Shown in pieces: positions 34,582 through 43,075 of a stretch of DNA of 64,000 bases (position 1 is the first letter of the stretch; each line of letters begins with the position of its first letter). The notes beneath the pieces were generated by a model. That model saw only the letters and a program-made list of their open reading frames with translations. It searched no databases and had not been told where the DNA came from. Source of the stretch: DUPQ01 sp964563155 (GTDB lineage Bacteria > Bacillota > Clostridia > DUPQ01); contig CAZLVL010000002.1 of the NCBI GenBank assembly GCA_964563155.1, positions 1-64,000 of the forward strand, given 5' to 3'. A program made the translations under genes and the position numbers.

Positions 34582-35085
34582 TCATAATATTTCTTCAATA
34601 GCCTTATTTCTCTTTTTAGCTACTTCTTCTAAGGTCATCATTCTGTTTAGGCCTTCAACTGTAGCTTTTGCTACGTTAACAGCATTTCTTGATCCTAAAC
34701 ATTTGGTTCTTACATCTTTAATACCTGCTAAGTCTAGTACCGCTCTTACTGCACCACTGGCAATAACTCCTGTACCTGGTCTAGCTGGCATAATTAGAAC
34801 TCTAGCTGCACCAAATCTACCTATAATTTCGTGGGGTACTGTGGTTCCATCCATAGGAACTTTAATAAGGTTTTTCTTTGCATCCTCAGTTCCTTTTCTA
34901 ATGGATTCAGGAATTTCTAAAGCTTTTCCCATACCAGCGCCTACACGACCATTTTCATCTCCTACTACTACCAAGGCGGAAAAACGGAAATTACGGCCAC
35001 CTTTTACAACCTTGGCAACACGTCCAATTCTTACTACTTTTTCCTTGAATTCCGATGGAGTTCTATCAAAATTATTTCTCATCAT
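34582..35085 (-). CDS. rpsE: 30S ribosomal protein S5
   Basis: The protein has 167 residues. The double-stranded RNA-binding N-domain (VVKGGRNFRFSALVVVGDEN) and the C-terminal domain (PARPGTGVIASGAVRAVLDL) are complete. S5 acts in decoding accuracy and mRNA unwinding at the entry channel. It lies between rplR and rpmD with gaps of 18 and 13 bases. Confidence 0.98.
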   Translation of the reverse strand: MMRNNFDRTPSEFKEKVVRIGRVAKVVKGGRNFRFSALVVVGDENGRVGAGMGKALEIPESIRKGTEDAKKNLIKVPMDGTTVPHEIIGRFGAARVLIMPARPGTGVIASGAVRAVLDLAGIKDVRTKCLGSRNAVNVAKATVEGLNRMMTLEEVAKKRNKAIEEIL

Positions 35086-35103
35086 AAAAATCTCTTCCTC
35101 CTC

Positions 35104-35472
35104 TTAAAATACCAAACCGGCTGCTCTTGCTGCATCTGCAAGGGCTTTTAGTTTGCCATGGTATACGTATCCGCCTCTATCAAAGACTACTGTTGTTACT
35201 CCCTTATCCAAAGCTCTCTTGGCAACTAGTTCACCTACTTGCTTTGCAGCTTCCATATTAGAAGTATGTTCTAATTTGCCTTTTAAATCAGGATCTAAAG
35301 TGGAAGCTGATGCTAATGTATGTCCTTTAGAATCATCAATAACTTGAGCATAAATGTTATTTAAGGATTTATATACATTAAGTCTAGGTTTTTCACTGGT
35401 GCCTGCGTAATAGGCTCTAGCTCTATTATGTTTAAACTTTCTTGCTTTGTTTCTATCTTTTTTGTTTATCAT
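35104..35472 (-). CDS. rplR: 50S ribosomal protein L18
   Basis: The 122-residue protein has the conserved blocks KPRLNVYKSLNNIYAQVIDD and FDRGGYVYHGKLKALADAAR. L18 binds 5S rRNA with L5. The N-terminus is basic (NKKDRNKARKFKHNRARA) and rather short. It starts 5 bases after rplF. Confidence 0.97.
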   Translation of the reverse strand: MINKKDRNKARKFKHNRARAYYAGTSEKPRLNVYKSLNNIYAQVIDDSKGHTLASASTLDPDLKGKLEHTSNMEAAKQVGELVAKRALDKGVTTVVFDRGGYVYHGKLKALADAARAAGLVF

Positions 35473-35477
35473 CTCTT

Positions 35478-36017
35478 CTACGCTCCTGATTTTCCTTCTT
35501 TACGTCTGATAACTTCGCCGGCATACTTCACACCTTTGCCTAGGTAAGGTTCAGGTTTTCTGTAATCTCTAATCTTTGCCGCAACAAATCCGACTAATTG
35601 CTTATCAAATCCTTTAACACTTATGGTGTTGGGTGTTGGAACTTCAAAGGTTATTCCTTCTGGTGCCTTAACTTCGATTGGCTTGGAATATCCTAAGTTT
35701 AAGGTTAAGTCGCTTCCATTTAATGTGGCTCTATAACCTACACCTACAATTTCAAGTTTCTTTTCGAAACCATCTACTACACCAACAATCATATTGTTTA
35801 AAAGACTTCTGCTTAAACCGTGCATAGCTTTTTGTCTTTTAGAATCATCTTTTCTTTTTAAGGTAATTTGTCCATCTTCTTTTTCAATAAGCATATCTTT
35901 ATCGAAGACTTGGGTTAATGTTCCTTTAGGTCCCTTAACCGTTACCTTGTTTCCAGCCTCTATATCCACGTTAACCCCTGTTGGAACAGTTATGGGTAAT
36001 TTACCGATACGTGACAT
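35478..36017 (-). CDS. rplF: 50S ribosomal protein L6
   Basis: The 179-residue protein has two tandem L6 domains and begins MSRIGKLPITVPTGVNV. The C-terminal signature YRKPEPYLGKGVKYAGEVIR binds 23S rRNA near the factor-binding site. A 72-base gap separates it from rpsH upstream. This is long for this operon, but no clear promoter was seen in it. Confidence 0.98.
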   Translation of the reverse strand: MSRIGKLPITVPTGVNVDIEAGNKVTVKGPKGTLTQVFDKDMLIEKEDGQITLKRKDDSKRQKAMHGLSRSLLNNMIVGVVDGFEKKLEIVGVGYRATLNGSDLTLNLGYSKPIEVKAPEGITFEVPTPNTISVKGFDKQLVGFVAAKIRDYRKPEPYLGKGVKYAGEVIRRKEGKSGA

Positions 36018-36089
36018 TTGTTTTTCCTCCTAGTTTGTTCTTAATATTGTAGGCATTGCCTTTTTCAGAAACAAGGGATAATCCCCAGT

Positions 36090-36485
36090 TTACCAAACAA
36101 ATGCCATTACCTCTCCGCCTATTCCTTCTATGCGGGCTTGTCTATCTGTCATAATACCTTTGGATGTTGAGATTATAGCGATTCCCAAGCCGTTAAGCAC
36201 TCTGGGAAGATCGTTCTTATCTGAATAAACTCTTAATCCGGGTTTACTTATTCTTTTAATTCCGGCAATAACGCTTTTCTTGTTATTGTACTTTAAGGTC
36301 ACTCTAATAACACCTTGCTTATCATCTTCAATAAATTGTACATCTTTGATGTAACCTTCATCTAAAAGTATTTGGGCTATGCTCTTTTTAACTCCGGAAG
36401 AGGGAATATCCACAGTTTCGTGTTTTGCTGTAGCACCGTTTCTAATTCTTGTTAGCATATCTGCTATTATATCTGAAATCTGCAT
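36090..36485 (-). CDS. rpsH: 30S ribosomal protein S8
   Basis: The protein has 131 residues. It begins MQISDIIADMLTRIRNGA and ends with the conserved STSKGIMTDRQARIEGIGGE region that binds helix 21 of 16S rRNA. In some bacteria S8 represses the spc operon. It follows rpsN by 10 bases. Confidence 0.98.
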   Translation of the reverse strand: MQISDIIADMLTRIRNGATAKHETVDIPSSGVKKSIAQILLDEGYIKDVQFIEDDKQGVIRVTLKYNNKKSVIAGIKRISKPGLRVYSDKNDLPRVLNGLGIAIISTSKGIMTDRQARIEGIGGEVMAFVW

Positions 36486-36495
36486 TTTTTCCTCC

Positions 36496-36681
36496 TTACC
36501 AACTAGCTTTTCTCACGCCAGGAATTTGACCTTTATAGGCTAATTCTCTAAAGCATACTCTGCACACGCCATATTTTCTCAAGTACGCATGAGGTCTTCC
36601 ACAGATCTGACATCTGTTATACTCTCTTGTGCTGAACTTTTGAGGTTTTTGTTGTTTTAATATCATTGCTTTTTTTGCCAA
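36496..36681 (-). CDS. rpsN: 30S ribosomal protein S14, zinc type (type Z)
   Basis: The 61-residue protein has the zinc knuckle CQICG ... CRVCF (C24, C27, C40 and C43 region). The short zinc form is usual in Firmicutes and Actinobacteria. It lies between rplE and rpsH as expected. Confidence 0.97.
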   Translation of the reverse strand: MAKKAMILKQQKPQKFSTREYNRCQICGRPHAYLRKYGVCRVCFRELAYKGQIPGVRKASW

Positions 36682-36693
36682 GATCTTATCCTC

Positions 36694-37233
36694 CTATGCT
36701 TTTCTAAAAGGCATGCCTATTTCTGTAAGCAATTGTTTTGCTTCTTCATCAGTATTAGCTGTTGTTACAAACACAATATTCATACCTCTTAATTTATCAA
36801 TATCATCATATGAGATTTCTGGAAAGATTAACTGTTCCTTAAGTCCCATAGCATAATTTCCTCTGCCATCAAAGCCAACTGTTCTTAGTCCTCTAAAGTC
36901 TCTAACTCTTGGTAAAGCAATGTTGATTAACTTGTCTGCAAATTCATACATTCTTTGTCCTCTTAGAGTAACTTTAAGGCCTATTTTCATTCCTTCTCTA
37001 AGTTTAAAGTTAGCTACTGATTTCTTAGCTGTTGTAACTATTGGTTTTTGTCCGGTTATGGCTGTTAGATCTGCTAATGCGGCTTCAAGAGCCTTGGGGT
37101 CATCTTTTGCTTCTCCCAAGCCGATACTAACAACAATCTTTTCTAGTTTAGGCACTTGGTTTATGTTGTCATATTCAAACTTTTCCATTAGTGCGTTAAC
37201 TGCATGTTCTTTATATAACTGTTGTAATTTCAT
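36694..37233 (-). CDS. rplE: 50S ribosomal protein L5
   Basis: The protein has 179 residues. Conserved blocks are LEKIVVSIGLGEAKDDPK, GQKPIVTTAKKSVANFKLR and RDFRGLRTVGFDGRGNYAMG. L5 binds 5S rRNA and contacts P-site tRNA through its loop. The order rplX-rplE-rpsN is standard. Confidence 0.98.
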   Translation of the reverse strand: MKLQQLYKEHAVNALMEKFEYDNINQVPKLEKIVVSIGLGEAKDDPKALEAALADLTAITGQKPIVTTAKKSVANFKLREGMKIGLKVTLRGQRMYEFADKLINIALPRVRDFRGLRTVGFDGRGNYAMGLKEQLIFPEISYDDIDKLRGMNIVFVTTANTDEEAKQLLTEIGMPFRKA

Positions 37234-37244
37234 ATCTTATCCTC

Positions 37245-37571
37245 CTACTTCGCACTTACCTTGTCGATAACTGCTCCGCATTTTTTACATGTTCTTTGCT
37301 TATTACCATTTTTATCAAAGGACTTTCCGGTTCTGCTTGCTTCTTTGCACTTAGGACAAACCAACATAACATTGGATTTGTGAACAGGTCTTTCAAAATC
37401 AATTATTCCACCAGCTTCTCCTGCGGATTTTGGTTTAACGTGTTTTTTACCCATGTTGATTTTTTCCACAATAACCATGTCTTTTTTAGAGTCAACCGCA
37501 AGTACCTTACCGGTTTTTCCATAGTCGTTACCACTTATTAAACGAACAGTGTCACCTTTTTTTACATGCAT
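37245..37571 (-). CDS. rplX: 50S ribosomal protein L24
   Basis: The 108-residue protein has an N-terminal KOW motif (VKKGDTVRLISGNDYGKTGK) and a C-terminal zinc-ribbon-like part (CPKC ... CKKCG). L24 is an early assembly protein placed near the tunnel exit. The gene is 14 bases from rplN. Confidence 0.97.
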   Translation of the reverse strand: MHVKKGDTVRLISGNDYGKTGKVLAVDSKKDMVIVEKINMGKKHVKPKSAGEAGGIIDFERPVHKSNVMLVCPKCKEASRTGKSFDKNGNKQRTCKKCGAVIDKVSAK

Positions 37572-37585
37572 AATTAGTCTCCTTT

Positions 37586-37954
37586 CTATAGCACCTCAGG
37601 TGCAAGAGAGACTATTTTCATATACTCTCTATCTCTTAATTCTCTAGCAACAGGTCCGAAAATACGTGTTCCAACTGGCTCTTTATCATCTTTAATGATA
37701 ACAGCGGCATTTTCATCAAACCTAATGTAGGTACCATCTTTTCTGTTTACACCTTTTTTGCTTCTGACTATAACACATCTTACCACGTCACCTTTTTTAA
37801 CAAGGCCACCAGGGGATGCTGCTTTTACACTACATACTATTACATCGCCGATGTTTGCAAACTGTCTTCCGGATCCTCCAAGAACCTTAAAGCATTGTAG
37901 TTCCTTCGCGCCAGTGTTGTCGGCTGCTTTTAATCTAGTTTGAGCTTGTATCAT
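37586..37954 (-). CDS. rplN: 50S ribosomal protein L14
   Basis: The 122-residue protein begins MIQAQTRLKAADNTGAKELQ. The blocks RRFANIGDVIV-like GRQFANIGDVIVCSVK and FGPVARELRDREYMKIVSLA are typical. L14 forms intersubunit bridges. It is 6 bases from rpsQ. Confidence 0.98.
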   Translation of the reverse strand: MIQAQTRLKAADNTGAKELQCFKVLGGSGRQFANIGDVIVCSVKAASPGGLVKKGDVVRCVIVRSKKGVNRKDGTYIRFDENAAVIIKDDKEPVGTRIFGPVARELRDREYMKIVSLAPEVL

Positions 37955-37960
37955 AGTAAA

Positions 37961-38218
37961 TTACCTCGCTTTTTCCACTATTGAAACCAATCTCCATCTT
38001 TTGTCTCTGGATAGGGGTCTGGTTTCCATAACTCTAACTCTATCTCCTACAACACATTCATTATTTTCGTCATGTGCTTTGAGTTTATAGGTTCTTTTTA
38101 TAATTTTCTTGTAAAGAGGATGCTTAACGCTGTCTACCACAGCAACAACGATAGTTTTATCCATTTTATCACTTACAACTTTACCAACTCTGGTTTTTCT
38201 TAGATTTCTCGTTGTCAT
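37961..38218 (-). CDS. rpsQ: 30S ribosomal protein S17
   Basis: This is an 85-residue OB-fold protein with the conserved RKTRVGKVVSDKMDKTIVVA start and the end TRPLSRDKRWRLVSIVEKA. S17 is a primary 16S-binding protein. It starts one base after rpmC ends, so the two are translationally coupled. Confidence 0.98.
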   Translation of the reverse strand: MTTRNLRKTRVGKVVSDKMDKTIVVAVVDSVKHPLYKKIIKRTYKLKAHDENNECVVGDRVRVMETRPLSRDKRWRLVSIVEKAR

Positions 38219-38219
38219 G

Positions 38220-38417
38220 TTATATCTCCTTTATCTCGCGTTCTCTCAATATTGTCTTAACTCTGGCAATGTCCCTTCTGACACTTTTCATTTTCAGTGG
38301 GTTTTCCAGCTGGTTTGTTGCATATTGGAATCTGAGTTTGAATAGTTCTGACTTTAACTCATTCAATTCAAGAGCCAATTCATCATTGGTTTTTTTCCTT
38401 ATTTCATTAGCCTTCAT
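38220..38417 (-). CDS. rpmC: 50S ribosomal protein L29
   Basis: The 65-residue helical protein has the L29 motif LFKLRFQYATNQLENPLKMK followed by the Arg-rich end. It lies at the tunnel exit, where it helps dock trigger factor and SRP. Its start overlaps the end of rplP by 11 bases. Confidence 0.97.
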   Translation of the reverse strand: MKANEIRKKTNDELALELNELKSELFKLRFQYATNQLENPLKMKSVRRDIARVKTILREREIKEI

Positions 38418-38835
38418 TTATGTCACCACTTTCTCTAACCGCAATTCTGCATTTAATAGGCATTTTTGTGCTTGCAAGTCTCAATGCTTCTTTTGCATCA
38501 GCTTCACTAACACCGCCAATTTCAAAAAGAACTCTGCCAGGTTTTACCACGGCTACCCAGAATTCTGGAGATCCTTTACCGCTACCCATACGAGTTTCAG
38601 CAGGTTTCTTTGTAACAGGTTTGTGAGGGAAGATATTAATAAAAACGTTTCCGCCTCTTTTAATGTAACGAGTCATAGCTACACGGGCAGCTTCTATTTG
38701 GTTACTCTTTACCCAGCCTGGTTCTAAGGCTACAAGGGCAAAATCGCCACGGGTAATTGTATTACCTCTTAGGGCTTTTCCCTTCATTCTTCCTCTGTGA
38801 ACTCTTCTGTATTTAACCCTTTTAGGTATAAGCAT
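38407..38835 (-). CDS. rplP: 50S ribosomal protein L16
   Basis: The protein has 142 residues. It begins MLIPKRVKYRRVHRGRMKGK, and the blocks INIFPHKPVTKKPAETRMGS and FEIGGVSEADAKEALRLAS are diagnostic. L16 organises the A-site region and peptidyl-transferase centre. One base overlaps rpsC (TAATG-type junction). Confidence 0.98.
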   Translation of the reverse strand: MLIPKRVKYRRVHRGRMKGKALRGNTITRGDFALVALEPGWVKSNQIEAARVAMTRYIKRGGNVFINIFPHKPVTKKPAETRMGSGKGSPEFWVAVVKPGRVLFEIGGVSEADAKEALRLASTKMPIKCRIAVRESGDINEG

Positions 38836-39497
38836 TATTTTATACCCCCTTCTTCATCTTCTTTTTTAACATTAAGTACTTCGCCTTTATAGATCCATAC
38901 CTTAACGCCAATTTTTCCATAGGTGGTATCTGCTTCTGCAAAACCATAATCTATGTCAGCTCTCAATGTTTGTAGGGGAATTGTTCCTTCATGATAATGC
39001 TCGGTTCTAGCTATTTCAGCTCCACCAAGTCTTCCAGAAACCATTACCTTAATTCCAAGAGCGCCTTGCTTCATGGTTCTTCCCATAGCCTGCTTCATTG
39101 CTTTTCTGAAGGAGACTCTCTTTTCTAGTTGTGCTGCAATATTTTCTGCAACCAACTGGGAATCTGTATCTATATGAGTTACTTCTGTAATATTTACTAA
39201 AACACTCTTTTTTGTAAGCTTTTCAATATCAGCTCTGATTTGCTCAACTCCAGCTCCACCCTTACCAATGATAAGTCCAGGTTTCGCTGCAAGAATATTT
39301 ATTTTAATTTTATTAGCAGCTCTTTCTATTTCAATTCTAGAAATACCAGCTACGAATAATTTTTTCTTTATAAATTCTCTCACCTTATAATCTTCAATAA
39401 GGTACTTGGAAAAATCTTTCTTAGAAGCATACCATTTGGTATCCCATTCTTTAATAACTCCAACTCTAAGTCCATGAGGGTTTACTTTTTGTCCCAT
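38835..39497 (-). CDS. rpsC: 30S ribosomal protein S3
   Basis: The 220-residue protein has an N-terminal KH domain with the GIGKGG-type loop (PGLIIGKGGAGVEQIRADIE) and a C-terminal domain with GRLGGAEIARTEHYHEGTIP. S3 lies at the mRNA entry and has helicase activity together with S4 and S5. It is 9 bases from rplV. Confidence 0.98.
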   Translation of the reverse strand: MGQKVNPHGLRVGVIKEWDTKWYASKKDFSKYLIEDYKVREFIKKKLFVAGISRIEIERAANKIKINILAAKPGLIIGKGGAGVEQIRADIEKLTKKSVLVNITEVTHIDTDSQLVAENIAAQLEKRVSFRKAMKQAMGRTMKQGALGIKVMVSGRLGGAEIARTEHYHEGTIPLQTLRADIDYGFAEADTTYGKIGVKVWIYKGEVLNVKKEDEEGGIK

Positions 39498-39506
39498 TAT
39501 TGCCTC

Positions 39507-39947
39507 CTATACTCTTTCCTTAAGAACTACTGTCAAGTTTGTTGTTCTTTTATTGATTCTGGCAGCGCTTCCTCTTGAAAGAGCCTTAATTCTCTTAAGA
39601 GTAATACCTTGGTCTGCATATATTTCTGCAACATATAGCTTGCTTTCATCAAGATTATTATTATTAACGGCATTAGCATGTGCGGAAACTAAAAGTTTCT
39701 CTAAAGCCTCTGTAATTCTGTTAGGAGTATTCTTAACAATTGCTAGAGCTGTTTCGTAGTCTTTACCTCTAATAAGTCTAACTACCAAATTAGCCTTTGA
39801 AGCTGGTACGCCAACATTTTTAACACTGGCCTTACCTTGATCTCTTCCAATACCCAGCTCTTTTCTTTGCTTTTTGGTCAAACTTGGAGCCTTATTAAAT
39901 TTTCTGGTAAAAGTTTTCTTTTCCATTGTCTCTGTATTTTTATCCAT
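39507..39947 (-). CDS. rplV: 50S ribosomal protein L22
   Basis: The protein has 146 residues. The ATG at 39947 is chosen because GGAGGAG lies just upstream; an earlier ATG at 39959 overlaps the rpsS stop and its own codons form that site. An N-terminal extension of about 38 basic residues precedes the L22 core (KASVKNVGVPASKANLVVRL ... RALSRGSAARINKRTTNLTV-type end). The core lines the exit tunnel; the extension is longer than in most bacteria. Confidence 0.95.
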   Translation of the reverse strand: MDKNTETMEKKTFTRKFNKAPSLTKKQRKELGIGRDQGKASVKNVGVPASKANLVVRLIRGKDYETALAIVKNTPNRITEALEKLLVSAHANAVNNNNLDESKLYVAEIYADQGITLKRIKALSRGSAARINKRTTNLTVVLKERV

Positions 39948-39958
39948 TATCTCCTCCA

Positions 39959-40240
39959 TTATCTAACCTGAGTGCCTTTATCGCCTTTGCTATGGCCTCT
40001 ATATGTTCTGGTCACCACAAATTCGCCTAATTTGTGTCCAACCATATCCTCTGTAATATAAACTGGAACATGTTTTCTGCCATCGTGAACGGCAATGGTA
40101 TGACCTGTCATTTGTGGATAAATAGTTGAGGATCTTGACCATGTCTTCAAAACTCTTTTATCATTTGTTGCATTCATTTCCTCAATTCTCTTAAGAAGTT
40201 TAGGAAATACATATGGTGCTTTTTTTAATGATCTACTCAT
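39959..40240 (-). CDS. rpsS: 30S ribosomal protein S19
   Basis: The 93-residue protein begins MSRSLKKAPYVFPKLLKRI. The blocks WSRSSTIYPQMTGHTIAVHD and MVGHKLGEFVVTRTYRGHS are conserved. S19 binds the head of the 30S subunit with S13. It is 12 bases from rplB. Confidence 0.98.
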   Translation of the reverse strand: MSRSLKKAPYVFPKLLKRIEEMNATNDKRVLKTWSRSSTIYPQMTGHTIAVHDGRKHVPVYITEDMVGHKLGEFVVTRTYRGHSKGDKGTQVR

Positions 40241-40252
40241 GTCAATTCTCCT

Positions 40253-41083
40253 TTAGCCTTTTCTTCTCTTAACAATCATGTCGTTGGAAGCCTTATTTCT
40301 CTTCCTAGTCTTAACACCCAAAGTAGGTTTGCCCCAAGGGGTAACAGGACTGGGCATACCAATGGATGTTCTACCTTCACCACCACCGTGTGGGTGATCA
40401 ACTGGGTTCATAGCGGAACCTCTAACTGTAGGTCTAACTCCCATGTGTCTTTTTCTTCCAGCTTTACCTATTTGGATATTTCCATGATCAATGTTTCCTA
40501 CTTGCCCTAGTGTTGCTTTGCAATTAACTGCAACCATTCTAACTTCTCCAGAAGGTAGTCTAACTTGTGCATACTTTCCTTCTTTAGCCATTAGTTGAGC
40601 ACTATTTCCTGCTGATCTTACCATTTGAGCTCCCTTACCAGGTTTTAACTCTATGGCATGAATCATGGAACCTACTGGTATATTAGCGATTGGAAGAGCA
40701 TTTCCAACTCTAATATCAGCTCCTGGTCCAGACATGACTGCATCATTTACTGATAGACCGTTAGGGGCAATAATATATCTCTTTTCACCATCAGCATAAA
40801 CCAAAAGAGCAATGTTTGCGCTTCTATTAGGGTCATACTCGATAGCACTTACTTTTGCAGGTATACCATCTTTGTCTCTCTTAAAGTCAATAATTCTATA
40901 TTTTCTTGTAACTCTTCCACCTATGTGTCTAACCATTATTTTTCCAGTGTTATTTCTTCCACCAGTATTCTTAATGGGAGCCAAAAGTGATTTTTCAGGA
41001 TCTTTCTTAGTAATGTTTTCATTACTTAATACTGTCATGTATCTTCTGGCTGGTGAAGTAGGTTTATATTTCTTAATAGACAT
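40253..41083 (-). CDS. rplB: 50S ribosomal protein L2
   Basis: The protein has 276 residues. The C-terminal PHGGGEGR loop (MNPVDHPHGGGEGRTSIG), which includes the His important for peptidyl transfer and subunit joining, is intact, as is the TSPARRYMTV start. It lies between rplW and rpsS in the S10 operon order. Confidence 0.98.
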   Translation of the reverse strand: MSIKKYKPTSPARRYMTVLSNENITKKDPEKSLLAPIKNTGGRNNTGKIMVRHIGGRVTRKYRIIDFKRDKDGIPAKVSAIEYDPNRSANIALLVYADGEKRYIIAPNGLSVNDAVMSGPGADIRVGNALPIANIPVGSMIHAIELKPGKGAQMVRSAGNSAQLMAKEGKYAQVRLPSGEVRMVAVNCKATLGQVGNIDHGNIQIGKAGRKRHMGVRPTVRGSAMNPVDHPHGGGEGRTSIGMPSPVTPWGKPTLGVKTRKRNKASNDMIVKRRKG

Positions 41084-41094
41084 AATTTACTCCT

Positions 41095-41457
41095 TTACTG
41101 CTGATGAGGCGTAACGCCAAACTCTTCAATACTGTCTTTATATTTCTTACCAACTGTTTTGGCTTTTCCGCCCTTGGTAAGGTAGCTTTCAGGTTGGGGA
41201 TTGGTATCAATAGTAACAACAGCTTTCTTAAAAGAAGGTGTTTTACCAGCGTGAGCACCAACTCTCTTGTTCTTCCCAATATAGTTTGTGGTGTTAACCT
41301 TAATAACTTTTACGCCAAATAACTTTTCAACAGCTTGCTTTATTTCAATCTTTGTGGATTTTTTGTCTACCATAAAGGTATACTTTCCACCCATTGCTTG
41401 TTCGTTGGTTCTTTCTGTGATATAGGGTCTAATAATTATATCTTCATAATTTCTCAT
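41095..41457 (-). CDS. rplW: 50S ribosomal protein L23
   Basis: The 120-residue protein has the L23 core (YEDIIIRPYITERTNEQAMG ... VDKKSTKIEIKQAVEKLFGV) and a C-terminal tail of about 20 residues beyond the usual 95-100, ending VTPHQQ. L23 is the tunnel-exit dock for chaperones and SRP. It overlaps rplD by one base. Confidence 0.96.
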   Translation of the reverse strand: MRNYEDIIIRPYITERTNEQAMGGKYTFMVDKKSTKIEIKQAVEKLFGVKVIKVNTTNYIGKNKRVGAHAGKTPSFKKAVVTIDTNPQPESYLTKGGKAKTVGKKYKDSIEEFGVTPHQQ

Positions 41458-42080
41458 TATGTATAAACCTCCTGAATCTTGTTCGCAGCATCCTTAGTTA
41501 CAATTAATTTGTCATGCTTTAAGATGTCATAAACGTTAATTGTATTAGTTAAAGCAGTTTTAACTCCAGGAAGATTTCTTGCAGATTTAATTATTATTTC
41601 ATCTTTATCTGCTAGAACTACCAAACAGGAATTATCTACTTTAAGATTGTTAAGAACCTTTGCAAATTCTTTTGTTTTTATTGCATCTAATTTCAAGTCA
41701 TCCAAAACTACAAGAGTTTGGTTGTTGAACTTGGATGATAATGCAGACTTCATAGCCAATCTTTTTTGCTTCTTGTTAAGAGAAAATCTATATGATCTTG
41801 GCTTTGGTGCAAAAGCAACTCCACCACCATATTGATGAGGTCCATTTAAGGAACCTTGACGAGCACGGCCTGTTCCCTTTTGTCTGAAAGGCTTAGCCTT
41901 TCCTCCTCTTACTTCAGCTCTGGTCTTAGCACTTTGTGTTCCTTGTCTGTTATTAGCAAGGTATTGTACTACTGCTGAGTGCATGGCACTTTCATGAATT
42001 TCTACTCCGAAAACCTCTTCACTCAAGGGCATAGAGCCTACAACTTCACCTTTTATATTGTATATATCAATTTTTAACAT
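41457..42080 (-). CDS. rplD: 50S ribosomal protein L4
   Basis: The protein has 207 residues. The conserved RGGKAKPFRQKGTGRARQGS loop reaches into the tunnel. In enteric bacteria L4 also represses the S10 operon through its leader; whether it does so here is unknown, though a structured leader is present upstream of rpsJ. It is 11 bases from rplC. Confidence 0.98.
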   Translation of the reverse strand: MLKIDIYNIKGEVVGSMPLSEEVFGVEIHESAMHSAVVQYLANNRQGTQSAKTRAEVRGGKAKPFRQKGTGRARQGSLNGPHQYGGGVAFAPKPRSYRFSLNKKQKRLAMKSALSSKFNNQTLVVLDDLKLDAIKTKEFAKVLNNLKVDNSCLVVLADKDEIIIKSARNLPGVKTALTNTINVYDILKHDKLIVTKDAANKIQEVYT

Positions 42081-42091
42081 GTTGTCTCCTC

Positions 42092-42721
42092 CTATGCTTT
42101 CTTGGCATTCTGAATCATAATCAGACCGCCCTTAGGTCCAGGAACCGCTCCTTTAACCAAAATCGCATTCTGGTCTTTATAAATTTTCATAACTTCCAGA
42201 TTTTGAACGGTTACTCTTTCAGCACCCATATGTCCTGGCATTTTTTTACCCTTGGGTACTTTACCAGGATCGGTTGCCATAGCCATAGCACCTAATGCAC
42301 GGTGATGTTTTGATCCGTGAGACATAGGACCTCTTCCATAACCATGTCTTTTTATAACTCCTGCAAAGCCTTTGCCCTTAGATGTGCCAATAACGTCTAC
42401 TAGCATTCCTTCTTCAAAGGTATCCACTGCAATGGTATCTCCAACTTTATAGTTTTCGGTTGATGCCACTCTGAATTCTTTAAGATGTCTTTTGGGGTCA
42501 ATTTCGGTTTTAACAAATATACCGCTATCAGGTTTATTAACCTTGTTTGCATTGATCTCTCCATAAGCCACTCTTACAGCATTATAACCATCGTTCTCTT
42601 TTGTTTTAACTTGAACAACGGTTAGTGGGCCGGCTTCTATAACTGTTACGGGTACTGCTGAGCCATCTTCTAAGAATAGCTGCGTCATCCCCGTCTTTTT
42701 TCCTAACATGAAACTTTTCAC
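42092..42721 (-). CDS. rplC: 50S ribosomal protein L3
   Basis: The 209-residue protein begins MKSFMLGKKTGMTQLFLEDG. The loop GFAGVIKRHGYGRGPMSHGS approaches the peptidyl-transferase centre. The 45-base gap from rpsJ contains a small GTTCC-GTAA-GGAAC hairpin and the AGGAGG site. Confidence 0.98.
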   Translation of the reverse strand: MKSFMLGKKTGMTQLFLEDGSAVPVTVIEAGPLTVVQVKTKENDGYNAVRVAYGEINANKVNKPDSGIFVKTEIDPKRHLKEFRVASTENYKVGDTIAVDTFEEGMLVDVIGTSKGKGFAGVIKRHGYGRGPMSHGSKHHRALGAMAMATDPGKVPKGKKMPGHMGAERVTVQNLEVMKIYKDQNAILVKGAVPGPKGGLIMIQNAKKA

Positions 42722-42766
42722 TCTTTGTATCCTCCTAAGTTATTGGTTCCTTACGGAACTTGACTT

Positions 42767-43075
42767 TTACAGTTTTATCTCTATATCCACACCAGCGGGT
42801 AAATCTAGAAGCATTAAAGCATCTACGGTCTTGGGTGTTGGATCCAAAATATCAATAAGGCGTTTGTGGGTTCTCATTTCAAACTGCTCTCTTGAGTCTT
42901 TGTTAACGTGTGGTGATCTTAATATGGTCACGATTTCCTTCTTTGTTGGAAGGGGGATGGGACCGGAAATTTTAGCACCTGTTCTCTTGGCTGTGTCAAC
43001 AATTTTACTTGCGGACTGGTCAATTAGTTCGTGGTCATAAGCTTTAAGTCTTATTCTGATTCTTTGTTTAGCCAT
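42767..43075 (-). CDS. rpsJ: 30S ribosomal protein S10
   Basis: The 102-residue protein has the typical RIRIRLKAYDHELIDQSASK start and the GPIPLPTKKEIVTILRSPHV block. S10 also acts as NusE in transcription antitermination. It is the first gene of the super-operon here, preceded by a structured leader and an extended -10 promoter. No tuf or fusA lies directly upstream. Confidence 0.98.
   Translation of the reverse strand: MAKQRIRIRLKAYDHELIDQSASKIVDTAKRTGAKISGPIPLPTKKEIVTILRSPHVNKDSREQFEMRTHKRLIDILDPTPKTVDALMLLDLPAGVDIEIKL

Noticed and set aside
36018..36089. S8-binding or promoter element between rpsH and rplF
   Set aside because: Only short GGGG/CCC and AGGC/GCCT pairs are seen and no -10/-35 combination stands out.
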